A stretch of 64,000 nt of DNA from Burkholderia sp. WSM2230 (GCF_000472445.1 NZ_AXAJ01000003.1:159-64158); one strand, 5' to 3'. Positions 8,848 through 18,348 are shown, numbered from the stretch's first letter. Made by a program: numbers and translations. Notes: generated from the sequence alone by a model not told the origin.

Positions 8848-11010
8848 TCAAAACGAAAACGTCGTATTCAGCATCACCAGCCGCGACTCGCCCACCGCGA
8901 TAATCAGATTACTGTTGCTCGACGGATAGTAGGTCTTGTCGAAAACGTTCTTCACGTTCAGCTGCACGTGCGTCGGGATCTTGCCGATCTTCGTGTCGTA
9001 GGCGGCGAACACATCGGCTACGACATAACCCGGCAGCGTGAAGCTGTTCGCCGTATCGCCCGGCCGCTTGCTCACGAGCCGAGCACCGCCGCCAAAGCGC
9101 CATTGTCCGGGCAGATACGGCAGCATCGTGTCGTAGACGGCGAACAGGCTGCCGGTATGACGTGCCGCATTGACAAGGCGCGTGCCGTCGTCGCGGTCCG
9201 TCGCGTTGGTGTATGCATAGCTGCCGATCACGCTGACATGCTGCGTGAGCCGCCCGGCGAGATCCAGCTCGATACCGCGCGACCGCGCGCTGCCCACCGT
9301 TTCAGTTGTATCGCCGACGGTTACTGCCACGTTCTGCTTGTCGATCTGATAGACGGCGAGCGTGCCGGTGATGCCATGCGCGTCGAACTTGAGGCCCGTT
9401 TCAAAGACACGCCCGCGCTCCGGCGCGAGCGGCTCGCTGACCTGAGTGGCGACGTTCGGCACGAACGACTTGCTGAAGTTCGCGTACGCGGAAAGCGCGG
9501 GCGTGAGCCGGTAGACGAGGCCGAATTGCGGCAGCCACACCTGTCCATGCGAGTGATCGGCAATCACGAACGGACGGCCCACGCCCGACAGTTGCTGCCA
9601 GTTCTCCCAGCGCACGCCGCCGACCGCAATCAGCCTGTCGGTCAGATGAACTGTGTCCTGAGTGACAACCGAATAGGTGTGGACCTTGGACAGGCTGTCG
9701 CTTTGCGTGCGGCTCGGCGTGCCGCCGGGCGACAGCGTTCCATAGACGGGGTCGTACAGATCGAAGCCGGACACCGCCTTGCCGCGAATCGTATCGCCAC
9801 GGAAGCTGCGCTGGCGTTCGTACTCGCCGCCCACGTACAGTTCGTGACGCATGCCCGCCAGGTTGAGATTGCCGATCACGCCGACGGTCGCGATCTCGTC
9901 CGAATCGTTGCGTTGCAGATTGGCATCGGACGAGCGGCTCATGATGCCGGTCGTGCTGTTGAACGCCGTCGCGCGCGTGATGTACTGGTCGTAGCGATCG
10001 CGGCTCCACCCGTAAGTCGCGCGCACGCGCCATTCGTCGGAAAAGCGATGTTCGATCTTCGCGCGCAGCGTTTCCTGTTCGCCCGAAGTCTGCGCCCAGG
10101 CTTCTTCGTAGCGCGTGTAGCGCAGCGCATCGTCGGGATGGCCGTTGACGAGCACCGTGCCGCGGTCGAACGGTGTCGTGTAGTCGACGTACTGATAGCT
10201 CACGTCGATCGACGTGTTTGCGTCGTGCCACGACAGCGACGGCGCGATCAGCGCGTCGCGCTGACGTCCGAAGCTGCGCCAGTAGCGCGCCGTGTTGTAC
10301 TCGCCGGTCAGGCGGAACGCCAGCGTGCCGCCCGCCACCTGGCCCGGTTGACCGATAGGCCCGGTCAGATCGAAGCCCGTACCGCTGCCGCGATGGCTAG
10401 TGTAGTTCGCGGACACCGAGCCGTGAAAGGTGTCTTCCGGTTTGCGTGTGATCAGGTTAATCACGCCGCCCGGCTCCTGAATGCCGTAGAGCAGCGAAGC
10501 AGGGCCTTTGAGCACTTCGACGCGGTCTATCGTCGCAAGATAGTTGTGAAGCGTCGGCGAGCGGATGCCGTCGACGAGGATCGAGCCGTCGTCGTTCGAA
10601 CCGAAGCCGCGCTTGATGAACGCATCGCGGGTTCCGCCCAGCGTGTTCGTCTGCGTGATGCCGCTCACGTTGCCGAGCACGTCGTCGAGCGTGCGCGCCT
10701 GCTGGTCCTGCATGACGCTCGAACTGACCACCGCGACGGATTGCGGAATGTCGCTGATTTTCGTCGCGATGCCGCTCGCCGTTTCGCTGGTGCGCGGCCG
10801 GTAACCGGCGGTCGGATCGGCGAGCGGCGCGGCCTGCACGGCCACCGCCGGCAGTTCGGTCGAGGCGGCGGGCTGGGCGCTCGTGCCATCGGAGGGCGCC
10901 GCGGCCAGCGCGGCGGGCGCCGTCGCCAGGTACATCAACATCGAGACGGGGAGGCGGATAGCGGAACGGCGAGGGCGGCCTGGCGGCGCCGAAGTTTTGA
11001 CGAAGCGCAT
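8848..11010 (-). CDS. TonB-dependent siderophore receptor (second)
   Basis: This second outer-membrane ferric-siderophore receptor has 720 residues. It has a long basic N-terminal signal peptide (hydrophobic VSMLMYLATAPAALAA). The plug contains IPQSVAVVSSSVMQDQ, IKRGFGSNDDGSILVDG and VLKGPASLLYGIQEPGGVINLIT. The FhuA/FoxA-type barrel includes VQLNVKNVFDKTYY and ends in TTFSF with terminal Phe. It is not a recent copy of the first receptor: the plug sequences differ throughout, so it may serve a different or related xenosiderophore. The start ATG (11008-11010) lies about 90 bp from a strong Fur box, so iron repression is likely. It is divergent from the MFS exporter at 11286. Confidence 0.95.
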   Translation of the reverse strand: MRFVKTSAPPGRPRRSAIRLPVSMLMYLATAPAALAAAPSDGTSAQPAASTELPAVAVQAAPLADPTAGYRPRTSETASGIATKISDIPQSVAVVSSSVMQDQQARTLDDVLGNVSGITQTNTLGGTRDAFIKRGFGSNDDGSILVDGIRSPTLHNYLATIDRVEVLKGPASLLYGIQEPGGVINLITRKPEDTFHGSVSANYTSHRGSGTGFDLTGPIGQPGQVAGGTLAFRLTGEYNTARYWRSFGRQRDALIAPSLSWHDANTSIDVSYQYVDYTTPFDRGTVLVNGHPDDALRYTRYEEAWAQTSGEQETLRAKIEHRFSDEWRVRATYGWSRDRYDQYITRATAFNSTTGIMSRSSDANLQRNDSDEIATVGVIGNLNLAGMRHELYVGGEYERQRSFRGDTIRGKAVSGFDLYDPVYGTLSPGGTPSRTQSDSLSKVHTYSVVTQDTVHLTDRLIAVGGVRWENWQQLSGVGRPFVIADHSHGQVWLPQFGLVYRLTPALSAYANFSKSFVPNVATQVSEPLAPERGRVFETGLKFDAHGITGTLAVYQIDKQNVAVTVGDTTETVGSARSRGIELDLAGRLTQHVSVIGSYAYTNATDRDDGTRLVNAARHTGSLFAVYDTMLPYLPGQWRFGGGARLVSKRPGDTANSFTLPGYVVADVFAAYDTKIGKIPTHVQLNVKNVFDKTYYPSSNSNLIIAVGESRLVMLNTTFSF

Positions 11011-11100
11011 TGATTGTTCGGACGACGCGGTATTCCACCCCAGAGCGGTCGGGAAGGGCCGGCGCCGTCAGTTCTTATTAAGGATGCGAGAGGATAATGT

Positions 11101-11120
11101 AAATGAGAATGATTATCAAA
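11101..11120. promoter_or_regulatory. Fur box in the receptor/MFS divergent region
   Basis: AAATGAGAATGATTATCAAA matches the proteobacterial Fur consensus (GAGAATGATTATC core) very well and is the best such site in the window. It lies about 90 bp upstream of the minus-strand receptor start and about 165 bp upstream of the plus-strand MFS gene, so it could control both. Confidence 0.8.
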
Positions 11121-11285
11121 CAAAAACTCGATGACCCAGCCCCGAGCATGCTGGGCCGCTTGCGCCTGCCTTGTAATCAACCGTGACAGGCGGGCGCCGA
11201 GCCGATGCCCGACGCACAAGCAAGACCTATTGCGTTGCTCTAAACTAGCTGCCGCTCAAGCCAGCCACGTCTTACTACGACCTCG

Positions 11286-12557
11286 ATGCCTCCCGTGCCT
11301 GCCGACTCCAACGACGCCACCGATTCCTCCACCGTCAGCCTGCCGAAACAACCGGCGTTTCAACGCTTCTGGTGCACGCGCATTTTCTCGTCGCTGTCGT
11401 TTCAGATGCTCGCGGTCGCAATGGGCTGGCATATCTACGCGCTCACGCACAGCGCGTTTGCGCTCGGCCTCGTCGGCCTGGCGCAGTTCCTGCCGATGTT
11501 CCTGCTGACGCTCGTCGTCGGCCACTTCGCGGACCGCTATGACCGCCGGCGCATCGCGGCCATCTGTCAAAGCCTCGAAAGCGTCGCGGCATTGCTGTTT
11601 GCGTGCGGCACTTTCGGCGGCTGGATCAGCGCGCCGGTGATCTACGTGCTCGCGGCATGCGTGGGCGCGGCGCGCGCATTTGAATCGCCGGCGGTCGCAT
11701 CGCTGCTGCCGGGCGTCGTGCCGCGCGGGCAATTGCCGAAGGCGACAGCCTGGGCCACTTCGGCGAATCAGACAGCGCAGATCGCCGGTCCCGCGCTCGG
11801 CGGTCTGCTTTACGGCATCGGTCCGGGCGCCGCCTATCTCGCCTGCACGCTGTCGTTCGCGGCAGCGGCCATGGCCGTGTGGGGCATTCCGCTGCGCGCC
11901 AGGCCGGCGAGCCGCGCGCCCGTGACGCTCGAATCGGTGTTCTCCGGCATCGCGTTCATTCGCCGCGAGCCGGTGATACTCGGGGCGTTGTCGCTCGATC
12001 TGTTCGCGGTGCTGTTCGGTGGCGCGACCGCGCTGTTGCCGGTGTTCGCACGCGACGTGCTGCATACGGGGCCGCTCGGGCTCGGCCTGTTGCGCTCGGG
12101 CACGGCGATTGGCGCGCTTGCGGGCACCATCTGGCTCGCGCATTTTCCGCTGCGCAACCGGCCGGGCGCGGCGATGTTCGGCGGCGTGATCGCGTTTGGT
12201 GCGGCTACGCTCGTGTTCGGCATGTCGCATCAGTTCATCGTCTCGCTGCTTGCGCTGATGGCGCTCGGCGCGTCGGACACCATTAGCGTCGTCGTGCGTT
12301 TGTCGCTCGTGCAACTGCGCACGCCGGACGAAATGCTCGGACGTGTCAGCGCCGTCAATTCGCTTTTCATTGGGACATCGAATCAATTGGGCGAATTCGA
12401 ATCCGGCGTCACCGCCGGCTGGTGGGGCGCGCGAACCGCCGTACTGGTGGGCGGCATCGCGACCATCACCGTCGCGTTGCTGTGGATGAAGCTCTTCCCC
12501 GAACTGAGAAACACGCGTTCGCTCGAGCGCGAACGGGAACTGGCACCGAGCGCGTGA
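11286..12557 (+). CDS. MFS exporter, EntS-like (DHA3/MFS_3 type)
   Basis: This 423-residue protein has about 12 hydrophobic segments. It opens with FQRFWCTRIFSSLSFQMLAVAMGWHIYALTHS and carries the MFS loop motif GHFADRYDRRRI between helices 2 and 3. The pattern, with a second-half segment GRVSAVNSLFIGTSNQLGEFESG, is that of the MFS_3 family, which includes the enterobactin exporter EntS. Placed back to back with a siderophore receptor and sharing its Fur-box region, it is a reasonable candidate for export of the siderophore made by the neighbouring NRPS. That role is inferred from position, because the family is broad. Confidence 0.85.
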   Translation: MPPVPADSNDATDSSTVSLPKQPAFQRFWCTRIFSSLSFQMLAVAMGWHIYALTHSAFALGLVGLAQFLPMFLLTLVVGHFADRYDRRRIAAICQSLESVAALLFACGTFGGWISAPVIYVLAACVGAARAFESPAVASLLPGVVPRGQLPKATAWATSANQTAQIAGPALGGLLYGIGPGAAYLACTLSFAAAAMAVWGIPLRARPASRAPVTLESVFSGIAFIRREPVILGALSLDLFAVLFGGATALLPVFARDVLHTGPLGLGLLRSGTAIGALAGTIWLAHFPLRNRPGAAMFGGVIAFGAATLVFGMSHQFIVSLLALMALGASDTISVVVRLSLVQLRTPDEMLGRVSAVNSLFIGTSNQLGEFESGVTAGWWGARTAVLVGGIATITVALLWMKLFPELRNTRSLERERELAPSA

Positions 12558-12724
12558 GCGCCTGGGCGGGGTGCACGGCCTGACGCAGCGTGTATGCGGC
12601 TTGGCGCAGCGCTTCTCCCGTTCGGTGAGAAACTGATTCTCGCTGAAGCGGGCTTCCGCGCGACGTCTCACGCGCGTAGAGTGGGCTGCCTCACCTGCGG
12701 GACAGCCCGCCAAGGAGCTGGTTC

Positions 12725-13390
12725 ATGACACGCCTCGAATCACTGCCGCATGTTTATCCGAGCGACATCGCCTTCACGCCCACCGTGAAGGCATTGCAAA
12801 GCCGCCATGGCTCGCGCGATGCGTATGCGCGCATGGAAGAAGAGCACGGCTGGCAAACGCGCCTCACGCCGGACGTCGCGCGTTTCATCGAGCAGCAGAC
12901 GAGCGTGTTTCTCGCCACCGTGAACTCGGAAGGGCAGCCGTATATCCAGCATCGCGGCGGTCCCGCCGGTTTTCTGCATGTGCTGGACGATCACACCATT
13001 GCCTTTGCCGATTTTGCCGGCAACCGCCAGTACGTGACAGCCGGCAATCTCGCCGACAACCCGAAGGCGCATCTGTTTCTGCTCGACTACGCGCACCGGC
13101 GGCGCATCAAGATATGGGGCGAGGCACGCGTGATCGACGACGATCCCGCGCTGCTCGCGAAGCTGATGCCCGCGGGTTACAAGGCGCGCGGCGAACGCGT
13201 GCTGGCGATGACCGTGCGCGCGTGGGACGTGAATTGCCCGAAGCACATTCCGCAGCGTTTCGACGCGGGCGAGGTGGCTGCCGCGTTGCAGGAACGCGAC
13301 GAGCGGATTCAGGAACTGGAGGCGGAAGTGGCCGAGCTGAGACGTCGGAAAGGGGAGGCAGGCTTCGGCACCGATCCGGTGAAAGCGTGA
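12725..13390 (+). CDS. PPOX-like FMN-binding protein
   Basis: This is a 221-residue protein of the pyridoxamine-5'-phosphate-oxidase-like split-barrel fold. The core is residues 55-165 (FLATVNSEGQPYIQHRGGPAGFLHVLDDHTIAFADFAGN, then LFLLDYAHRRRIKIWGEARV), the region that binds flavin in this family. The C-terminal 35 residues are a charged, probably coiled-coil tail (ALQERDERIQELEAEVAELRRRK). A good ribosome site (AAGGAG at 12712) precedes the ATG. Proteins of this size class are often annotated as PPOX-family flavoproteins of unknown substrate. A true PdxH role is unlikely, and the neighbours do not suggest a pathway. Confidence 0.85.
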   Translation: MTRLESLPHVYPSDIAFTPTVKALQSRHGSRDAYARMEEEHGWQTRLTPDVARFIEQQTSVFLATVNSEGQPYIQHRGGPAGFLHVLDDHTIAFADFAGNRQYVTAGNLADNPKAHLFLLDYAHRRRIKIWGEARVIDDDPALLAKLMPAGYKARGERVLAMTVRAWDVNCPKHIPQRFDAGEVAAALQERDERIQELEAEVAELRRRKGEAGFGTDPVKA

Positions 13391-13454
13391 CGCGGAGCTT
13401 GCCGCGACACGCCAGATGCGCCGCGCGCCAGCGCCCGGCGCTCCCGCAATTACC

Positions 13455-14426
13455 TCAGGCGGCTTCCGTAGCCGACATGAGCGCCGTCCGTATGGCGTTC
13501 GCCAGTTCACCGGCCTGGAACTTCGCGACATAGCCGTTAGCGCCGGCGTTCTTCACATGCGCCTCGTTGGCCGCGCCCGTCAGCGACGAATGGATGATCA
13601 CCGGAATGTCGCGGGTGCGTTCGTCGGCCTTGATCTGACGGGTCAGCATGAAGCCGTCCATCTCGGGCATTTCCAGGTCGGTCAGCACGAGCGCGATGCT
13701 GTCCTTCACGCGCGCGCCGTTGGACTGCGCTTCGTCGGCGACCTGCTGCAAGGTCTGCCAGGCCTCTTCGCCGGTCTTGGTCATCACGAATTCGGCGCCG
13801 ATCGCGGTCAACGCCTGCTCGATCAGCTTGCGGGCGAAGCCCGAGTCGTCGGCGGCGAGAATCTTTGCGCCCGGGCGAATGCCGAGCGCGTCGCCGACCG
13901 ACCCCGGATCCACGCTCGGATGCTGCGATGGGAACACATCGCGCAGCACCTGCTCGACGTCGATCACCTGTGCGAGCCGCGAGTCGCCGGTATTGCCGTC
14001 GATCCGCGCAATGCTCGTGACCAGATTGCCGCCTGCCGCGCCTTCCGCGGAAAGCACCTGGTTCCATTCGAGCCGCACGATGTCGTCGACTTCCTCGACC
14101 GCGAAAGCCTGCGTGGAGCGGGCGAATTCCGTCACCAGCAGAATGTTCAGCCCGCGCGTGGGCTCGCAGCCCATTAGCCGCGGCAGGTCGATGACGGGAA
14201 TGATCTGCCCGCGAATGTCCACCGCGCCCATCACGAAAGGCGACGAGCCGGCGATCGGCGTGACCGGCGGCATCGTCGAAATTTCGCGGACCTTGAACAC
14301 GTTGATGCCGTAAAGCTCGTGCGCGTCGCTGCCCGGCACCGAGCCGAGCCGGTACAGCAGCAGCTCGAATTTGTTGGAACTGGTCAGGTTGGTGCGTTCA
14401 TCGTGCGAGCGGTTATCTGCTGCCAT
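13455..14426 (-). CDS. cheV: Chemotaxis protein CheV (CheW-REC)
   Basis: This 323-residue two-domain chemotaxis adaptor has an N-terminal CheW domain (about 20-170), including ELYGINVFKVREI, GAVDIRGQIIPVIDLP and EVDDIVRLEW. A response-regulator receiver domain follows (about 185-320), with the acidic pair in ILAADDSGFARK, the phospho-acceptor Asp in LTDLEMPEMDG and the conserved Lys in YVAKF. CheV couples CheA to chemoreceptors, and phosphorylation of its receiver is thought to aid adaptation. No other che or fla genes lie nearby, so it is an orphan. GGAGAG lies 5 bases upstream of the start on the minus strand. Confidence 0.96.
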   Translation of the reverse strand: MAADNRSHDERTNLTSSNKFELLLYRLGSVPGSDAHELYGINVFKVREISTMPPVTPIAGSSPFVMGAVDIRGQIIPVIDLPRLMGCEPTRGLNILLVTEFARSTQAFAVEEVDDIVRLEWNQVLSAEGAAGGNLVTSIARIDGNTGDSRLAQVIDVEQVLRDVFPSQHPSVDPGSVGDALGIRPGAKILAADDSGFARKLIEQALTAIGAEFVMTKTGEEAWQTLQQVADEAQSNGARVKDSIALVLTDLEMPEMDGFMLTRQIKADERTRDIPVIIHSSLTGAANEAHVKNAGANGYVAKFQAGELANAIRTALMSATEAA

Positions 14427-14775
14427 CGAATCTCTCCGGGATTGCTGTGCGTGGGCGCGCGCGTGCTTTGGTGGATGCCGGCGCGCTTCTTACTGATTGT
14501 TATCGGCGCGGCTGCCGAAAAATTCAGCGCCCGGCCGGTTTTCTGCTGGCAATCCCTGGGTCGTGGTCGAATCGTTCCCACGAGCCGGCGTCATTCGTGT
14601 GAAGGTTACCTAACGTTACAGAAGCCACAGCGTCGTATCACATGGCGTGGCGCGCCGCTTCTAGAATTTTTCGGGCGATGAAAACCGCGGGGCGGTGGTA
14701 CTTGAGCATGCTTCGAAGCGAGAAGCCCCCAGCTCCCGCATCGTCGCTGTTTCGCTTCCAATCCAAGGAGAACAC
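14427..14775. other. Intergenic region between cheV and DUF4142 gene
   Basis: This 349-bp divergent region must hold promoters for both flanking genes. I see the palindrome TAACGTTA near 14611 but no convincing -35/-10 pair and no further gene. Confidence 0.5.
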
Positions 14776-15333
14776 ATGATCCGCTTGCCTCTCGCCACTT
14801 TCTCGAGCGCCTGCATGGCCAGCCTGCTGATGCTCGCCGTATCGGCCACGACGGCCAGCGCCCAGACCGCGCCGGCCGCGGGTCGTCTGCATGCCGCCGA
14901 CCAGACGTTCATCGCCGAGGGCACCAAGGCCGTCGCCACCCAACGCGACGCAGCGCGCATCGCGACCTCGCGCTCGACGGACCGTGACGTGAAGGCCTTT
15001 GCCGAGCGTGTCTCGGCGGACAACGCCAAAATCTCCGACGCGCTGCGCGCAGCAAGCCCGCGCGGCGTCGACGTGCCGAAGAACAACCCCGACACCGCGG
15101 TGCTCGCAAGCATCAACAACCTGCGCGGCGCCGAGTTCGACAAGACGTATATCGAGCAGGTCGCGCTCGCCGGCGAGCAGAAGGCGCTGTCCGCGTTCCA
15201 GGCCGAGATCGCTTCCGGCCGCGATCCGCAGTTGAAGGACGCGGCGCAAAAGGCGTTGCCGACCATCCAGGAGCATTACGCAATGGCGCAGGAACTGGCC
15301 AAACGCAAGCATCTGCCGACCGCCGCCCAGTAA
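14776..15333 (+). CDS. Exported DUF4142 protein
   Basis: This 185-residue periplasmic protein has a clear signal peptide (LATFSSACMASLLMLAVSAT, cleavage near ASAQ). A helical ferritin-like DUF4142 domain follows: ADQTFIAEGTKAVATQRDAARIATSRS, VKAFAERVSADN, FDKTYIEQVALAGEQKALSAFQAE and ALPTIQEHYAMAQELA. I chose the ATG at 14776 because AAGGAG lies just upstream and the signal peptide begins there. Function is unknown. Family members are common in Burkholderia and rhizobia and are often general-stress induced. Confidence 0.9.
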   Translation: MIRLPLATFSSACMASLLMLAVSATTASAQTAPAAGRLHAADQTFIAEGTKAVATQRDAARIATSRSTDRDVKAFAERVSADNAKISDALRAASPRGVDVPKNNPDTAVLASINNLRGAEFDKTYIEQVALAGEQKALSAFQAEIASGRDPQLKDAAQKALPTIQEHYAMAQELAKRKHLPTAAQ

Positions 15334-15437
15334 GGTCGTGCACGCAGTGTGCAGCGCGCTCGCCGGCGACGCTCGCGCGCCGACCGGCGTAGACTGAATC
15401 TCCGTTCAAACGACGGCTATGCCACGGAGATCCATCA

Positions 15438-16463
15438 ATGGAATATAGACATCTGGGTGCATCTGGTTTCAAGGTGCCGGTGCTGAGTTTCGGCACGGGC
15501 ACGTTCGGCGGCAAGGGCGAGTTCTTTCAGGCGTGGGGCTCGACGGAGGTGGACGAGGCGCGGCGTCTGATCGACATCTGCTTCGATGCAGGCGTCACGA
15601 TGTTCGATACCGCGGACATCTATTCGAGCGGCGCGTCCGAGTCGGTGCTCGGGCAAGCGCTGAAGGGCAAACGCGACAAGGCGATCATCTCGACCAAGGC
15701 GACCTTCCGTTTCGACGACGGTCCGAACAACGTCGGCTCGTCGCGCTTCCATTTGATCCAGGCGGTCGACGCGGCGCTCAGGCGCCTGCAAACCGATTAC
15801 ATCGACCTCTTTCAATTGCATGGTTTCGACGCCCGCACGCCGGTCGCCGAGGTGCTGTCCACGCTCGACGACCTGGTGCGCGCCGGCAAGATTCGCTACA
15901 CGGGTGTGTCCAACTTTTCGGGCTGGCATCTGATGAAGTCGCTCGATACCGCGGACCGCTACGGCTATCCGCGCTATGTCGCGAACCAGACGTATTACTC
16001 GCTCGTCGGCCGCGATTACGAGTGGGAGCTGATGCCGCTCGGCATCGACCAGGGCGTGGGCGCGGTGGTGTGGAGTCCGCTCGGCTGGGGGCGTCTGACG
16101 GGCAAGCTCAAGCGCGGTCAGCCGTTGCCGGATACGAGCCGCTTGCACAAGACCGCCGACATGGGGCCGCCGGTGCCGGAAGAGTACCTGTTCCGCGTGC
16201 TCGACGCGATCGACGAGATTGCCTCGGAAACCGGCAAGACCGTGCCGCAGATCGCACTGAACTGGCTGCTGCAGCGTCCGACCGTGTCGACGGTGCTGAT
16301 CGGCGCTCGCAATGAAGAGCAGCTGCGGCAGAACCTGGGCGCGGTCGGCTGGAATCTGACGCCCGAGCAGGTGGCGCGGCTCGACGCGGCGAGCGCCGTG
16401 CGGCCCGCTTATCCGTACTGGCATCAGGAAGGGTTTGTCGAGCGCAACCCGAAAGCGGTGTAA
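15438..16463 (+). CDS. Aldo/keto reductase
   Basis: This 341-residue TIM-barrel NADPH-dependent oxidoreductase of the aldo/keto reductase superfamily carries the whole catalytic tetrad. Asp and Tyr are in DTADIY, Lys in ISTKATF and His in FQLHGFD. The cofactor region LIGARNEEQL is near the C-terminus. It resembles the YajO/Tas-type bacterial group, but the substrate cannot be read from sequence. GGAG lies upstream of the ATG. It converges with the SDR gene at 16536, leaving only about 70 bp between them. Confidence 0.92.
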   Translation: MEYRHLGASGFKVPVLSFGTGTFGGKGEFFQAWGSTEVDEARRLIDICFDAGVTMFDTADIYSSGASESVLGQALKGKRDKAIISTKATFRFDDGPNNVGSSRFHLIQAVDAALRRLQTDYIDLFQLHGFDARTPVAEVLSTLDDLVRAGKIRYTGVSNFSGWHLMKSLDTADRYGYPRYVANQTYYSLVGRDYEWELMPLGIDQGVGAVVWSPLGWGRLTGKLKRGQPLPDTSRLHKTADMGPPVPEEYLFRVLDAIDEIASETGKTVPQIALNWLLQRPTVSTVLIGARNEEQLRQNLGAVGWNLTPEQVARLDAASAVRPAYPYWHQEGFVERNPKAV

Positions 16464-16535
16464 GCGGGAGGCTCACGCCCCTTTCCGCTGCGTTGGTTCG
16501 GCACTGTTGTCCAGTGTCCGAACCAGCGTTTTGCG

Positions 16536-17279
16536 TCAAGCCAGCCCGCCGTTCGCGCGCAATACCTGGCCATTGACCCAGCCGGCCTGCGAACTTGCGA
16601 GAAACGCCACCACCGATGCAATGTCCTCAGGTTGGCCGAGGCGCTCCAGCGGCGGCATTTTCGCGAAGTTCTGGATCTGCTCCTCGGTCTTGCCGTCGAG
16701 GAAAAGCGCCGTCGCGACCGGCCCTGGCGCCACCGCGTTCACCGTGATGTTGCGCCCGCGCAGCTCCTTCGCGAACACATGCGTGAATGCTTCCACCGAG
16801 GCCTTCGTCGCGTTGTAAATCGCATAGCCCGGCATGTTCAGCGCGAGCGTGGTGCTCGAAAAGTTGACGATGCGGCCGCCGTCGTTCATGCGGCCCGCCG
16901 CTTCGCGCAACGTGTTGAAGGTGCCGCGCACGTTGATCCCAAACGCGCGGTCGTACAGTTCGTCGCTCGTGTCGGCAAGCGGCGTCGGCTTGTTCACGCC
17001 GGCATTGTTGACCAGCACGTCAACCTTTCCCAGTTGCTGCTCCGCCGTCTCGAACATGCGGCGCACGTCGCCGGCTTTGGAGACGTCGGCTTTCACCGCG
17101 ATTGCCCGGCCGCCCGCAGCGTTGAGTTCGGAGACGAGCGCATCGGCTTCGTCCGAACTTGCTGCGTAATTCACGACGACAGCGAAACCGTCGGCCGACA
17201 GGCGGCGTGCGATGGCCGCGCCGATGCCGCGCGAGGCGCCGGTCACGATAGCAATCTGAGCGTTTCTGGTCGTGTTCAT
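16536..17279 (-). CDS. Short-chain dehydrogenase/reductase (SDR)
   Basis: This classical SDR (247 aa) has the NAD(P)-binding motif TGASRGIG at residues 13-20, NNAG near 90, a catalytic Ser in VNFSSTTLAL and the active-site YNATK motif. The C-terminal region PLERLGQPEDIASVVAFLAS is typical of the FabG-like group. It is divergent from the LysR gene at 17409, with a near-perfect palindrome between them, so that regulator probably controls it. The substrate is unknown. The FabG-like resemblance does not mean fatty-acid synthesis. Confidence 0.92.
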   Translation of the reverse strand: MNTTRNAQIAIVTGASRGIGAAIARRLSADGFAVVVNYAASSDEADALVSELNAAGGRAIAVKADVSKAGDVRRMFETAEQQLGKVDVLVNNAGVNKPTPLADTSDELYDRAFGINVRGTFNTLREAAGRMNDGGRIVNFSSTTLALNMPGYAIYNATKASVEAFTHVFAKELRGRNITVNAVAPGPVATALFLDGKTEEQIQNFAKMPPLERLGQPEDIASVVAFLASSQAGWVNGQVLRANGGLA

Positions 17280-17345
17280 GGTGCGTTTCCTGTGAAGTGT
17301 TGAGTGGGTGAACGAATGATGGATCCTTTTTCTTCTGGGATAATC

Positions 17346-17360
17346 TGGTCAGCGTGACCA
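17346..17360. promoter_or_regulatory. Palindrome between SDR and LysR genes (candidate operator)
   Basis: TGGTCAGCGTGACCA is a perfect inverted repeat with 6-bp arms and a 3-bp centre. It lies about 50 bp upstream of the LysR start and 65 bp upstream of the SDR start. It is a plausible binding site for the LysR protein. No binding data exist. Confidence 0.5.
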
Positions 17361-17408
17361 TCATCATTCCAAGCGCTTTAACAATATTCGCGAGAGGGCG
17401 CACCAGAC

Positions 17409-18305
17409 ATGGATCGTTTCGAGGAAATGCGTGTTTTCGTCCGGGTCGCCGAGCGGCAGAGCTTCACGCGCGCGTCGGACGACCTGCAGATACCGCGCGC
17501 GACCGTCACTAACCTCGTCAAGCGCATGGAGGAGCGGCTCGGGGTGCGGCTGCTCGAGCGCACCACGCGTACCGTTCGCCTGACACCGGACGGGCAGGCG
17601 TACTACGGCCGCTGTGTGCAGCTCATCGCCGATCTCGAGGAGGCCGAGGGCTCGTTCTCCAACCTCGCGCCGAAAGGACTGTTGCGGGTCAATCTGCAAG
17701 GCACGCTCGCGCGGCACTTCATCGTGCCGGCCTTGCCGGCGTTCCTTGCGCGCTACCCCGACATCGAACTGACCATCGGCGAGGACGACCGGCTCGTCGA
17801 CCTCGTGCGCGAGGGCATAGATTGCGTGCTGCGCGCGGGCAACCTGCAGGATTCGTCGATGGTGGGGCGGCGCGTCGCGCACCTGCCGCAAGTTACGGTG
17901 GCGAGCCCGGCGTATCTTGAGAAGTACGGCGAGCCGGCCGATCCGCAGGCGCTCTGTGCACACCGCGCCGTCAACTATGTATCGAGCGCAACGGGCAAGC
18001 CGCTACCGCTGGAATTCAGCATCGACGGACGCAATACGCCGATACTGCTGCCGGGCGCGGTTTCGGTGACGGGCGTCGAGGTTTACACCGGCTCGGCGGT
18101 CGCCGGGCTCGGAATCGTGCAGGTGCCGCGCTACCGGGTGCGGCACGAACTGGCGGACGGGCGTCTGAAGGTCATTCTCGCCGGGTTCCCGCCGCCTTCA
18201 CTGCCGGTGTCGGTGCTGTATCCGCAGAATCGGCAACTGTCGTCACGCGTGCGTGTGTTTGCGCAGTGGCTGCGCGACATTTTCGAGACGGCGGCCACGG
18301 CGTAG
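17409..18305 (+). CDS. LysR-family transcriptional regulator
   Basis: This 298-residue regulator has an N-terminal winged helix (MDRFEEMRVFVRVAERQSFTRASDDLQIPRATVTNLVKRME) followed by a substrate-binding domain that starts near residue 88 (GLLRVNLQGTLARHFIVPALPAFLARYP). It is of the CrgA/YhjC-like LysR group that often sits divergent from an oxidoreductase it controls, as here with the SDR gene. The effector is unknown. Confidence 0.93.
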   Translation: MDRFEEMRVFVRVAERQSFTRASDDLQIPRATVTNLVKRMEERLGVRLLERTTRTVRLTPDGQAYYGRCVQLIADLEEAEGSFSNLAPKGLLRVNLQGTLARHFIVPALPAFLARYPDIELTIGEDDRLVDLVREGIDCVLRAGNLQDSSMVGRRVAHLPQVTVASPAYLEKYGEPADPQALCAHRAVNYVSSATGKPLPLEFSIDGRNTPILLPGAVSVTGVEVYTGSAVAGLGIVQVPRYRVRHELADGRLKVILAGFPPPSLPVSVLYPQNRQLSSRVRVFAQWLRDIFETAATA

Positions 18306-18348
18306 GGGCGGCGGCGCCTCCGAGAAAGCGCTGGTTCGGCGCGTGGAA

